Positions 8,169-18,866 of a stretch of DNA of 64,000 bases are shown here, one piece after another. The position numbers were made by a program, and so were the translations under genes. The notes beneath the pieces were generated by a model. It did no database searches. It was given only the letters and a program-made list of their open reading frames with translations, and was not told the DNA's origin. The DNA comes from Marinobacter xestospongiae. GTDB taxonomy: Bacteria; Pseudomonadota; Gammaproteobacteria; Pseudomonadales; Oleiphilaceae. The DNA lies in contig NZ_JAKZAK010000019.1 in assembly GCF_023156385.1 (NCBI RefSeq), forward strand, positions 56,170 to 120,169, read 5' to 3'. Position 1 is the first letter of the stretch, and each line of letters opens with the position of its first letter.

Positions 8169-8525
8169 TCAGCCCTGGATGCTGAACCAGGTCTGGGCGA
8201 TGCCATAGCCCCAGACGCCGAGCAGGGTGAGGGCCAGCAGGCCGAACACCAGCTGGTGGCGGCCGCGCCGCTCGGGACTGGCGCTGGCCACCCAGCGCAG
8301 GTACATCAGCCCGATGAAGCTGGCGAATACCGCCAGACTGGCGGCCGCAGGGATCAGCAGCCAGCCCGGATGGACCGGGTCGTTGGCCTGGCCCTGCTGA
8401 CCGAGCAGGGCCATTGAGCCCACCAGCAGCGCCAGTGCGCCGAACTCAACCAGCAGCAGGCGTTTACGCCAGGGCGATGGCTGGGGCGGGGACGTGGCCT
8501 GATGCCGGGAACTGATCTGGGACAT
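8169..8525 (-). CDS. Small inner-membrane protein of unknown function
   Basis: 118 aa if started at the ATG at 8525, which has GGAG 6 nt upstream. Longer in-frame starts at 8537 and 8573 lack such a site. The sequence predicts three membrane helices (about residues 20-40, 55-78 and 92-112) joined by short loops, after a polar, Pro/Ser-rich N-terminus. No catalytic motif is visible. It converges on the phosphomannomutase gene and diverges from the cytochrome gene, so it is probably monocistronic. I do not recognise the family. Confidence 0.6.
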   Translation of the reverse strand: MSQISSRHQATSPPQPSPWRKRLLLVEFGALALLVGSMALLGQQGQANDPVHPGWLLIPAAASLAVFASFIGLMYLRWVASASPERRGRHQLVFGLLALTLLGVWGYGIAQTWFSIQG

Positions 8526-8577
8526 GGTTGGCTCCATATTTCCGTGACTGTTGGTTTTTTTGCCAGCCCGCAATCGC

Positions 8578-8583
8578 TATAAT
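8578..8583 (+). promoter_or_regulatory. Candidate -10 (TATAAT) for the cytochrome c gene
   Basis: Exact TATAAT 40 nt upstream of the start codon. No convincing -35 is seen at 16-18 nt. Confidence 0.4.
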
Positions 8584-8623
8584 GCGCGGCAGAATATTAT
8601 AACGCTCTGATGCGAGGTGCATT

Positions 8624-9058
8624 GTGAAGATGAAGAACGTTCTGGCGAGCGCACTGGCTGTCGTGCTGCTCAGTCTGGGTCTGTCAGCTGGTACCGCCCT
8701 GGCAAGTGTCGAAGACGATATCCGTGCGCGTATCGCGCCGGTGGGCGAAATCTGCCTGCAGGGTGATGATGAGTGTGGGGCGGCTCCCGCACCCGCGGCG
8801 TCTGCCAGCTCTGGCCCACGTTCCGGTGATGCAGTTTACAATGCTGTGTGCACGGCCTGCCATGCCACGGGTGCCGCCGGTGCTCCGGTTGTGGGTGACG
8901 CTGGTGCCTGGGGACCTCGCATCGACAAGGGGCTGGACACCCTGATTGGCCACGCCATCAACGGCTTCAATGCCATGCCGGCCAAGGGCGGCTGCGCCAG
9001 CTGTCCGGATGAAGAAATCCAGGCTGCCGTTGAGTACATGGTCGAGCAGAGCAAGTAA
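8624..9058 (+). CDS. Cytochrome c5-like monoheme periplasmic cytochrome
   Basis: Exported electron carrier of 144 aa. A Sec signal peptide covers about residues 1-27 (cleavage after TALA). The heme site is CTACH (C76, C79, H80) and the likely axial methionine is M118 (FNAMPAKGG). Two further cysteine pairs, C44/C51 before the fold and C124/C127 near the end (CASC), match the disulfide of cytochrome c5. An Ala/Pro-rich linker (53-65) precedes the heme domain. The start may be GTG at 8624 or ATG at 8630: GAGGTG lies 4 nt and 10 nt upstream of them respectively. A strong bidirectional terminator follows. Confidence 0.88.
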   Translation: MKMKNVLASALAVVLLSLGLSAGTALASVEDDIRARIAPVGEICLQGDDECGAAPAPAASASSGPRSGDAVYNAVCTACHATGAAGAPVVGDAGAWGPRIDKGLDTLIGHAINGFNAMPAKGGCASCPDEEIQAAVEYMVEQSK

Positions 9059-9104
9059 CAACGGCTCAATCGGCCTGCCCGGTGCGGGCCGAAGTTAGCT
9101 GGAC

Positions 9105-9142
9105 AAAAAAGGGGTCGGAACCAACGTTCCGACCCCTTTTTT
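9105..9142. terminator. Long perfect palindrome, bidirectional terminator
   Basis: Arms 9105-9121 and 9126-9142 are perfect complements over 17 bp, including A6 on one side and T6 on the other, with a 4-nt loop (core GGGGTCGGAAC). It would stop both the cytochrome transcript and the rep transcript arriving from the right. The GGGGTC...GACCCC form resembles REP-type palindromes scattered in gammaproteobacterial genomes. Confidence 0.88.
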
Positions 9143-9178
9143 GTTGTTTTGGTTTTCACGTTCCGGCGCTTTTTCGTT

Positions 9179-11197
9179 TTACCCCTCAAGATCCCCGAGC
9201 AGTGCGCTCAGGGTGGCTTTGCCCTTCTTCTGGTTGGCTTCCTGATCCAGGTCGCCGGTGCCTTCCCAGATCACGTCCTCTTCCGGCAACTCATCGAGGA
9301 AGCGACTGGGGATGGTCTCGATCTTTTCGCCGTATTGCTTGCGCTGGGCGGCGTAGGTCAGGCTCAGGGTTTCCCGGGCGCGGGTGATACCGACGTACAT
9401 CAGCCGGCGCTCTTCCTCAATGTTTCCTTCTTCGATGCTGGCGCGGTGGGGCAGGATTTCTTCCTCCAGGCCCATGATGTAGACGTGGGGGAACTCCAGA
9501 CCCTTGGAGGCGTGCAGGGTCAGCAACTGGACCTTGTCGCTGTCGTCCTCTTCCTCGCGTTGTTCCATCATATCCCGCAGGATCAGTTTGCTGATGGCAT
9601 CTTCGATGCCGAGTTCATCCGCCGTGCCCTTACCGTCGTCCAGCATGCGCTGGATCGAGTCCACCAGGTACCAGATGTTGGCCATCCGCCGTTCCGCCTG
9701 CTTGGGGGTGTTGGCGTGTTGATGCAGCCACTCCTCGTACTCGATGTCGGTGAACAGCTGCTTGATCACCGGAATCGGGTCTTCCTCGTGGATGCGGCGG
9801 CAGATGGTGTCGACCCAGTGGGCGAAGCGCCGCAGCCGGTCCAGGCCCTTTTCGGTGACGTGGGTCTCCGCCCCCATGTCGCCCAGTGCGCGGAACAGGC
9901 TGACATTGCGGCTTCGGGCGTAGTGGCTCAGCTGCTCGAGCGTGCGTGGGCCGATTTCCCGGCGGGGGACGTTCACCACCCGCAGGAAGGCGGCGTCGTC
10001 GTCCGGGTTGACCAGCAGTCGCAGGTAGGACATGGCGTCCTTGATCTCGTTCTTGGAGAAGAACGACTGGCCGCCGGAAATGCGGTAGGGAATCTGGTAG
10101 GCCTGCAGTTTCATCTCCAGCAACCGGGCCTGGTGGTTGCCCCGATAGAGCACCGCGAAATCCCGCCACTCCAGGCCCTGCTTGAGTTTCTGGTCGATGA
10201 TCTCGGTGGCCACCCGTTCCACCTCGGCATCCTCGTTGCGACAGCGCAAGACGCGGATTTCCTCGCCAATGGTGTGGTCACTCCACAGTGCTTTTTCAAA
10301 CTCGTGGGGGTTGTTGGCGATGACGGTGTTGGCGCAGCGCAGGATACGGCTGGTGGAGCGGTAGTTCTGCTCCAGTTTGACGATCTTCAGGCTGGGAAAG
10401 TCCACCTTGAGCTGCGCCAGGTTTTCCGGCCGGGCGCCGCGCCAGGCGTAGATGGACTGATCGTCATCGCCCACCACGGTAAAGGCGGCGCGGTCGGCTA
10501 CCAGTAGCTTGACCAGCTCGTATTGGCAGATGTTGGTGTCCTGGTATTCGTCCACCAGCATGTAGCGGATCTTGCGCTGCCACTTGGCGAGAATGTCCGG
10601 GTACTCGCGAAACAGTTGCACCGGCAGCAGGATCAGGTCGTCAAAGTCCACCGCGTTGTAGGCCTTGAGGTACTCGGTGTACTTGCCGTAAATCAGGGCG
10701 ATCCGCTGTTCGCGCTCATCCGCCGCCCGGCTCAGCGCGTCGCCGGGGCGGCGCATGGCGTTCTTCCAGTTGGAGATGGTCATCTGAACCTCGCCCACCT
10801 CGTCTCCGGCCTCAGCGCTGCCGTCGCTCATCATCAGGTCCTGCAGCAGGGCCTTGGCATCTTCGGCGTCGAACAGGGAAAATCCGGGGTGATAACCCAG
10901 GTGGGCATGCTCCTCGCGGATCATGTTCAGTCCCAGGTTATGGAAGGTCGAGACGGTCAGCCCCCGGGCCAGCTTGCGGTCTACCAGCCGGGTGACCCGC
11001 TCCTTCATTTCCCGAGCGGCCTTGTTGGTGAAGGTGACCGCAGCGATGTGGCGTCCGGGAATGCCCACTTCCTCAATCAGGTAGGCCATCTTGCGGGTGA
11101 TCACGCTGGTCTTGCCACTGCCTGCGCCGGCCAGAACCAGCAGGGGGCCGTCGACGTAGTGAACCGCTTCGCGCTGACGGGGGTTGAGCTTGGACAC
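9179..11197 (-). CDS. rep: ATP-dependent DNA helicase Rep
   Basis: SF1A 3'-5' helicase that helps replication forks through protein roadblocks. 672 aa, as in E. coli Rep. Motif I is AGAGSGKT (residues 23-30). The Q-motif LNPRQREAV is at the N-terminus, followed by TFTNKAAREMKERV (Ia), VDEYQDTN (II), GDDDQSIYAWRGA (III), LEQNYRS (IV), TLHASKGLEF (V) and YVGITRAR (VI). The wording of Ia and the STFHNLGLNMI segment match Rep better than UvrD. ATG at 11197. It is divergent from the next gene across 166 nt. Confidence 0.96.
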   Translation of the reverse strand: MSKLNPRQREAVHYVDGPLLVLAGAGSGKTSVITRKMAYLIEEVGIPGRHIAAVTFTNKAAREMKERVTRLVDRKLARGLTVSTFHNLGLNMIREEHAHLGYHPGFSLFDAEDAKALLQDLMMSDGSAEAGDEVGEVQMTISNWKNAMRRPGDALSRAADEREQRIALIYGKYTEYLKAYNAVDFDDLILLPVQLFREYPDILAKWQRKIRYMLVDEYQDTNICQYELVKLLVADRAAFTVVGDDDQSIYAWRGARPENLAQLKVDFPSLKIVKLEQNYRSTSRILRCANTVIANNPHEFEKALWSDHTIGEEIRVLRCRNEDAEVERVATEIIDQKLKQGLEWRDFAVLYRGNHQARLLEMKLQAYQIPYRISGGQSFFSKNEIKDAMSYLRLLVNPDDDAAFLRVVNVPRREIGPRTLEQLSHYARSRNVSLFRALGDMGAETHVTEKGLDRLRRFAHWVDTICRRIHEEDPIPVIKQLFTDIEYEEWLHQHANTPKQAERRMANIWYLVDSIQRMLDDGKGTADELGIEDAISKLILRDMMEQREEEDDSDKVQLLTLHASKGLEFPHVYIMGLEEEILPHRASIEEGNIEEERRLMYVGITRARETLSLTYAAQRKQYGEKIETIPSRFLDELPEEDVIWEGTGDLDQEANQKKGKATLSALLGDLEG

Positions 11198-11363
11198 AGG
11201 GCACCTGGGGAGTGAAAACGGGATCGGATATTCTACACCAGCCTGGGTTGCTGTACCTTGTTCGGCTTTCAGCTATTCTAGATAGGGAGTTTCCGAAGGT
11301 CCTGGCTGTTGCTGTCCCGCGCCTGTCGGAGCATTGAACTGCCATGGGAACGGATCATCCGGT

Positions 11364-13100
11364 ATGACACCGCCACAAGAATCTGCCAGCGCCAGCCAGG
11401 TACGCATTCTGGTGCTCACCCCCGAGCACGTAGAGTTCCGTTGGTACAGCGCCCTGCTGGATCGCGAGCCGGAACTGGAGGTGGACCTCACCTGGTGTCC
11501 CGATCTGGTGGACTGCGAGGACCTGCTACGCAACGCCCAGTTTGACATCATTCTCTGGGATTGCGTGTTCCATGGTGGGTCCGGCGAGGCCTTCCTGCAG
11601 TATCTGGCCGTCTCCGGCCACGACCGTCCGGTGCTGGCCATCAGCGCCGACCACGCCGCCGACCGAGCCCCCGAACTGTTGCGCCATGGTGCCGCCGACT
11701 ACCTCTGCAAGAGTGAGCTGAACCAGTGGTCCCTGGGTAGGGCGGTACGCTGTCTGTGGTATCGCAGCCAGCTTGGCCGGGCGGAACAGGGCCAGCTGCG
11801 GCGGGAAGTGGCCAGCGGCTTCATCAACCGGGATCTATTTTTCGATCGCCTGCAGCAGGCGTTGCTGCGGGCCGAGCGGGGCCGCCACCGGCTGGCGCTG
11901 TTGCACATCAATCTTGACGACTTCCGCACCCTGAACGAGTCCTTCGGCTACCAGAAGAGTGACCAGTTGATGCTGAAACTGGCGGAACGCCTGCGCAGCA
12001 GCCTGCGGCGGGTGGATTCGCTGATGCGTATCGGCGGTGACGAGTTCGCCATCATCATCGAAAAGGTGGAGGATTCGCTGGATGTGACCCAGGTTATCCG
12101 CAAGGTGGTCAGCAGCCTGGATGAACCGCTGACCGTCGCCGGCCAGACCGTGATGGTCAGTGCCAGCGTCGGCGTCGCCACCTACCCGGAAGCCGGGGAA
12201 ACGCCGGAGAACCTGCTGCGCCGGGCCAATCGGGCGATGTTCGAGGCCAAGCGTGATCCCGGCACCAGTTACCGCTTCTACGACCAGCAGCTGCACATCA
12301 GCGCCGGCTACCAGTTGCGGCTGGAAGCGGACCTGCGCAATGCCTTGCGGGGTCAGGAGCTGGAGCTGTACTACCAGCCCCGTATCGACCTGGCCACGGA
12401 AGAAGTGCGGGGAGTTGAGTGCCTGATCCGCTGGAATCACCCGGAGCGGGGGCTGGTACGGCCGGATGAGTTTATTCCTGCCGCAGAGCGCAGTGGTCTG
12501 ATCGTACCGATCGGCTATTGGGTGATTGAGCAGGCCTGCGAACGGCTGAAACAGGCGACGGACCTCGGCCACCCGGGGCTGGTGTTTGCGGTTAACCTGT
12601 CGTTCCGCCAGTTCCATGACCGCAAGATGACCGAAACCATCTTCCGCATCATCTACAACGCCAACGTCGACACCAGCCTGCTGGAACTGGAGCTGACCGA
12701 AAGCGCGATGATGCACGATCTGGACTACGCCCGCCGTTGCCTGCGGGAGCTGAACCAGCTGGGTGTCAGCTTTGCCCTCGATGATTTCGGCACCGGTTTT
12801 TCCTCCCTCAGCAACCTCCAGCACCTACCCATCTCGCTGCTCAAGATCGATAAATCCTTCGTCCAGGACCTGGGCCACACCGCCGATGCCGAGCACATCA
12901 TCCGTGCCATCATCAGCCTGGCCCACAGCCTTCAGATAAGCGTGGTGGCGGAGGGTGTGGAGACCGAAGGACAGCTTGAATTCCTGCGTCAGCAGCACTG
13001 TGATGAGATCCAGGGTTACTATTTCGCCCGCCCGATGCCCTGGGACGACCTGGTCAAATTCCTGCAGAACCAGAGCCAAGCGGCTTGCCTGCAATCATAA
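11364..13100 (+). CDS. Bifunctional GGDEF-EAL cyclic-di-GMP protein with receiver-like N-terminus
   Basis: 578 aa from the ATG at 11364. An upstream TTG at 11334 is less likely. Residues 1-130 resemble a response-regulator receiver fold (VRILVLTPEH, then DIILWDCV with the central Asp, and HGAADYLCKSEL with the Lys). The GGDEF domain keeps the active motif (RIGGDEF) and an inhibitory RxxD (RRVD) five residues before it. The EAL domain has ECL for EAL but keeps the other catalytic wording: NLSFRQ, ELTES, DDFGTGFSSL, KIDKSF, AEGVET and the terminal EIQGYYFARP. Phosphodiesterase activity is therefore likely, and cyclase activity possible. No adjacent histidine kinase is present. Confidence 0.9.
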   Translation: MTPPQESASASQVRILVLTPEHVEFRWYSALLDREPELEVDLTWCPDLVDCEDLLRNAQFDIILWDCVFHGGSGEAFLQYLAVSGHDRPVLAISADHAADRAPELLRHGAADYLCKSELNQWSLGRAVRCLWYRSQLGRAEQGQLRREVASGFINRDLFFDRLQQALLRAERGRHRLALLHINLDDFRTLNESFGYQKSDQLMLKLAERLRSSLRRVDSLMRIGGDEFAIIIEKVEDSLDVTQVIRKVVSSLDEPLTVAGQTVMVSASVGVATYPEAGETPENLLRRANRAMFEAKRDPGTSYRFYDQQLHISAGYQLRLEADLRNALRGQELELYYQPRIDLATEEVRGVECLIRWNHPERGLVRPDEFIPAAERSGLIVPIGYWVIEQACERLKQATDLGHPGLVFAVNLSFRQFHDRKMTETIFRIIYNANVDTSLLELELTESAMMHDLDYARRCLRELNQLGVSFALDDFGTGFSSLSNLQHLPISLLKIDKSFVQDLGHTADAEHIIRAIISLAHSLQISVVAEGVETEGQLEFLRQQHCDEIQGYYFARPMPWDDLVKFLQNQSQAACLQS

Positions 13101-13147
13101 CGCCCTGTATTTTTGCGCTTTGGTTTTGACGCATCAGTAGAGGTGGC

Positions 13148-15478
<2,331 letters not shown>

Positions 15479-15551
15479 CTCAGGGAGCCGGCGTGGCCGG
15501 CTCCAACGTATTCAACCCCGGTCTGCGGTCCGGGGTCAGCAGGAGTGATTC

Positions 15552-17108
15552 ATGGGGGATTCCCGGCACCAGCTTTTCCGCCAGTTCACCGCCGGCCAGT
15601 GGCACGGCTTCCGTAAAGGGGTTGAAAAGGAAGGATTGCGGGCGGACGCCCGGGGCTTTATCGCCCAGACTCCCCACCCACGGGCGCTGGGTTCCACCCT
15701 GACTCACCCGCGGATCACCACCGACTACTCCGAGTCCCTGCTGGAGCTGATCACCCCGGTCTGCGACAGTACCGAGGCGCTGCTGGAATCGCTGTGGGAA
15801 ACCCACCATTTTGTCCACCAGCACCTGGGGGACGAGGTGTTCTGGGCCGCCAGCATGCCCTGCGAGCTTGACGGTGACCCCAGCATTCCGATTGCCGAGT
15901 ACGGCAGCTCCAATGTTGGTCAGCTCAAGCACGTCTATCGCCAGGGGCTGGCGGTACGCTATGGCCGGATGATGCAGAGCATCGCCGGTGCCCACTACAA
16001 CCTGTCGTTCCCGGACAGCTTCTGGCAGCAGTGGCAGCAGGCCCTGGGCGACGGGCGTTCGCTGCAGGACTTCAAGTCGGACCAGTATTTCTGGCTGGTG
16101 CGCAACTTCCGCCGGCGCAGCTGGTTGCTGATGCTGTTGTTCGGCGCCTCACCGGCACTGGATGCCAGCTTCGTGGACGGTGTCAGCCATCACCTGGAGC
16201 GGTTTGACGATCACACCTGGTTTGGGGCTGATGCCACCTCTCTGCGGATGGGCGATCTGGGTTACCACAACAACGCCCAGGCATCCCTCAACATCTGTTT
16301 CAACGAGCTGAAGACCTACACCAACACCCTGGCCCAGGCCATCCGTACTCCCTGGCCGGCCTATGAGAAGATCGGTACCCGCGACGGCGACCGATTCATC
16401 CAGATCAACACCAGCATCCTGCAGATCGAGAACGAGTACTACAGCGCCATTCGTCCCAAACGCACCACCGAGCGCGAGGAAAAGCCAATACAGGCGCTGG
16501 ATGCTCGTGGCGTGGAGTATGTGGAGGTGCGCTGCCTCGATCTGGACCCGTTCTCGCCGTTGGGGGTCAGCGCCGGTCAGCTGGACTTCCTGGACCTGTT
16601 CCTGCTGGATTGCCTGCTGTCCGACAGTGGCTGGATCGATGACGACGAGTGCGTTCACCTCGACGACAATTACAAAGACGTGGTCAGCCGTGGCCGCGAC
16701 CAGAACCTCAACCTGGCCTGCCGTAACCAGCCGATGCCACTGATGGATGCCGCCCGGCGTCTGGTGGACGGTCTGGCGCCTTTGGCTGAACAACTGGATC
16801 AGTGGCAGGGCGGCGACCGGTACCGTCGGGCCCTGGCGGAGCAGGCGGACAAGCTGACCGACACCGGCCGGTTGCCGTCGGCCCGGGTGCTGGCGGCCAT
16901 GCGTGAAGAGGGGCTGGGGCACCGTGACTGGGTAATGGCGATGTCGCAGCGGCACCAGGCGGCTTTCCGTTCGCAAGCCCTGGCGCCGGCGACCCAGCAG
17001 GCCTATGAGCGGATGACCGAGGCGTCACTGGCGGAGCAGGCGGCAATCGAGGCGGCGGAAACGCAGTCGTTCGAGGACTACCTGGCGGAATACCTGTCAG
17101 ATCGGTAA
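15552..17108 (+). CDS. gshA: Glutamate-cysteine ligase
   Basis: First enzyme of glutathione synthesis, joining glutamate and cysteine with ATP. 518 aa, the length of the E. coli-type (proteobacterial) GshA. The N-terminal GVEKEGLR contains the catalytic acidic residues, followed by TDYSESLLELITP, MPCELDGD, IAEYGSSN, the substrate loop AGAHYNLSF and later LRMGDLGYHN. ATG at 15552 is preceded by AGGAGTGATTC. No gshB is seen nearby, as usual in this group. Confidence 0.95.
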   Translation: MGDSRHQLFRQFTAGQWHGFRKGVEKEGLRADARGFIAQTPHPRALGSTLTHPRITTDYSESLLELITPVCDSTEALLESLWETHHFVHQHLGDEVFWAASMPCELDGDPSIPIAEYGSSNVGQLKHVYRQGLAVRYGRMMQSIAGAHYNLSFPDSFWQQWQQALGDGRSLQDFKSDQYFWLVRNFRRRSWLLMLLFGASPALDASFVDGVSHHLERFDDHTWFGADATSLRMGDLGYHNNAQASLNICFNELKTYTNTLAQAIRTPWPAYEKIGTRDGDRFIQINTSILQIENEYYSAIRPKRTTEREEKPIQALDARGVEYVEVRCLDLDPFSPLGVSAGQLDFLDLFLLDCLLSDSGWIDDDECVHLDDNYKDVVSRGRDQNLNLACRNQPMPLMDAARRLVDGLAPLAEQLDQWQGGDRYRRALAEQADKLTDTGRLPSARVLAAMREEGLGHRDWVMAMSQRHQAAFRSQALAPATQQAYERMTEASLAEQAAIEAAETQSFEDYLAEYLSDR

Positions 17109-17206
17109 TGCACTGATTTTGAAGTTCTTTAAAGAGCGTCGCTGATGCCGTTCGGTACCCCGGTCACGGTTGCAGCGGACCTGGTACACAAAAAATGAAC
17201 AGCTGT

Positions 17207-17235
17207 TTGTCAACACCCGTAACCACTGTTAGCTT
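17207..17235 (+). promoter_or_regulatory. Candidate promoter for the RMF-like gene
   Basis: TTGTCA (17207-17212), 17-nt spacer, then TAGCTT (17230-17235) preceded by TGT as an extended -10. It lies about 75 nt upstream of the start. The -10 match is only moderate. Confidence 0.35.
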
Positions 17236-17311
17236 TTGTTACATCGTGTAGTAAGTCTTTCCCAGTCCACACCTCATCAGTGGCTGGCTCAGGCGATGAC
17301 AGGAGGCGGAC

Positions 17312-17530
17312 ATGGCAAGGGATATCAAGCTGGGTTGGGACGTTGAGTCCCTCAACAAGGCGTATCGTCAGGGCAGCATGGCGGCGGAGATGGGCATGCC
17401 GCGGGAGCGTTGCCCTTACCGCGGGGACGTGGTGATTGCGGCCTGGGAAGCCGGCTGGGAAGACGCCACCGAGGCCGCGGCTGAAGCAGCGGCGGCCAGA
17501 CAGGACGATTTCTTCTCCCGCATCGCCTGA
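17312..17530 (+). CDS. rmf: Ribosome modulation factor family protein
   Basis: 72-aa protein of the RMF family, which drives 70S ribosomes into inactive 100S dimers in stationary phase. The core from residue 17 to 52 has the family pattern: AYRQG, then ERCPYRGDVV, then a W-x-x-GW pair (AAWEAGWEDA). The basic N-terminus of E. coli RMF is replaced by a more mixed stretch (ARDIKLGWDVESLN), and there is an Ala/Glu-rich tail, so it is a variant. The start has a strong ribosome site (AGGAGGCGG, 4 nt before the ATG). Confidence 0.82.
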   Translation: MARDIKLGWDVESLNKAYRQGSMAAEMGMPRERCPYRGDVVIAAWEAGWEDATEAAAEAAAARQDDFFSRIA

Positions 17531-17575
17531 ACCACCGCGCTCATCCAGGCGCGGAACCGGCCTCTCAGAGGTTCT

Positions 17576-18016
17576 CTAGCGCTGAACCACGAACGTGGTG
17601 AAGATAACGTCGTCAATCCGGGTGCCCGTCTGCTGCTCGTCCAGCACCGCGTTGATGCGGCTCAGGGCTTCCGCCCGCAGGCTGTCCTTGCCTTCGGCCG
17701 AGGTCAGCTGATCCAGGTCTGACTGCTCTCCAAACAGCATCACCAGTTCGTGCCGCAGCCTTGGCATGTGGGTTTCCACGGCCGGCCGGGTGTTGGCGCT
17801 GGATGCCCGCAGGGTGATCTCCGTTTTCAGGTACTTCAGTTTCCGGTCCGGTGTGCCCACGTTGGTGACGAACGCCGGCTCCATGGCGATGTAGTCGGTG
17901 ACTTGGGCGGCTTCCTCGCCTTCCTCTTCATCGTCGGCGGCCCAGGCCGGCGTCAGAGCCGTCGCCATCAGGCTGAATGCAAGCAGGGTAAAGCGAAGAA
18001 ATGACATAACGTTCAT
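17576..18016 (-). CDS. FliL-like protein, orphan
   Basis: 146 aa. A signal sequence or anchor spans residues 1-27 (TPAWA before an acidic DDEEEGEE stretch), then a FliL-type domain: YIAMEPAFVTNV, LKYLKTEITLR, RHELVMLFGE, and the end IDDVIFTTFVVQ. FliL stabilises the flagellar stator at the basal body. This copy lies far from any flagellar operon and its N-terminal segment looks cleavable, so it may be a stand-alone paralogue. Starts at 18016 or 18007 are possible and neither has a good ribosome site. No other gene is co-directional nearby. Confidence 0.75.
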   Translation of the reverse strand: MNVMSFLRFTLLAFSLMATALTPAWAADDEEEGEEAAQVTDYIAMEPAFVTNVGTPDRKLKYLKTEITLRASSANTRPAVETHMPRLRHELVMLFGEQSDLDQLTSAEGKDSLRAEALSRINAVLDEQQTGTRIDDVIFTTFVVQR

Positions 18017-18199
18017 AGGCTTGATGTTCTGTAGCGGTTGCGGTTAAGTGGCCAGCACAACGGGTGCGGACAGCATAGCAGGCTGCCGGTTTGCTTGCAG
18101 CAGCGTGTCTGGGCGAAGTTTGGGCGGTTGTGGATCTTATCAGCGGGTTGCCGGTCATACCGGCTCGCGCGCCCGTGGTCTGACAGTTACTTCGAGAGG

Positions 18200-18697
18200 A
18201 TGGAACGTTTGAATCGTCGATTGGTGTTTTTCCTGGTCTTTGTGGTGTGTGCCGGTCTGCTGGCGACCGCTTTCTACATGGAACACGTGCAGGGACTGGA
18301 ACCCTGTCCGCTGTGCTGGATGCAGCGCTTTGCGTTTATGGCGGTCGGGCTGGTGAGCCTGGTGGCTGCACTGCATAACCCGGGCCCCCTGGGTGGCCGC
18401 ATCTATGGCCTGTCGCTGGCTGTCGCCGCCGGTGGTGGTCTGGGGCTGGCAGGGCGCCAGCTGTGGCTGCAGAGCCTGCCGGCGGATCAGGTGCCTGCCT
18501 GTGGCCCCTCGGTGGATTACATGCTGGAGGTGTTCCCGCTGGGAGAGGTGCTGGCGATGGCGATCCGCGGTACCGGCGACTGTGCCGAGGTGGTGTGGCG
18601 CTTTCTGGGCCTGAGCATTCCGGGCTGGACGGCACTGTTCTTTGGTGTGCTGGTCATCGTTGGTCTGGTGATGCTGGTGCGTCCCGGACAGCGCTGA
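18200..18697 (+). CDS. dsbB: Disulfide bond formation protein DsbB
   Basis: Inner-membrane quinone reductase that reoxidises DsbA. 165 aa with four membrane helices. The first periplasmic pair is C36/C39 (CPLCW, the invariant CxxC) and the second pair is C101/C128. The ATG at 18200 directly follows GAGAGG with little spacing. A TTG three codons later (18209) has better spacing, so the exact start is uncertain. Gene order dsbB then algQ/rsd matches the Pseudomonas arrangement. Confidence 0.93.
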   Translation: MERLNRRLVFFLVFVVCAGLLATAFYMEHVQGLEPCPLCWMQRFAFMAVGLVSLVAALHNPGPLGGRIYGLSLAVAAGGGLGLAGRQLWLQSLPADQVPACGPSVDYMLEVFPLGEVLAMAIRGTGDCAEVVWRFLGLSIPGWTALFFGVLVIVGLVMLVRPGQR

Positions 18698-18866
18698 TCT
18701 GGCTCCGCCAAAAAGGTCGTTTGCTATCCAAATTTTGCAGTTGCTACCCCGGCGCGGCTTGGGGTAACTTGATTTGCACGGGCCACCGTTATTGGCGGCT
18801 CGGCCCGTCTGTGCTGAAAACAACAATCAATTGCAGCAGCAACGGAAGAAGTCACCGGGAGGCGTC

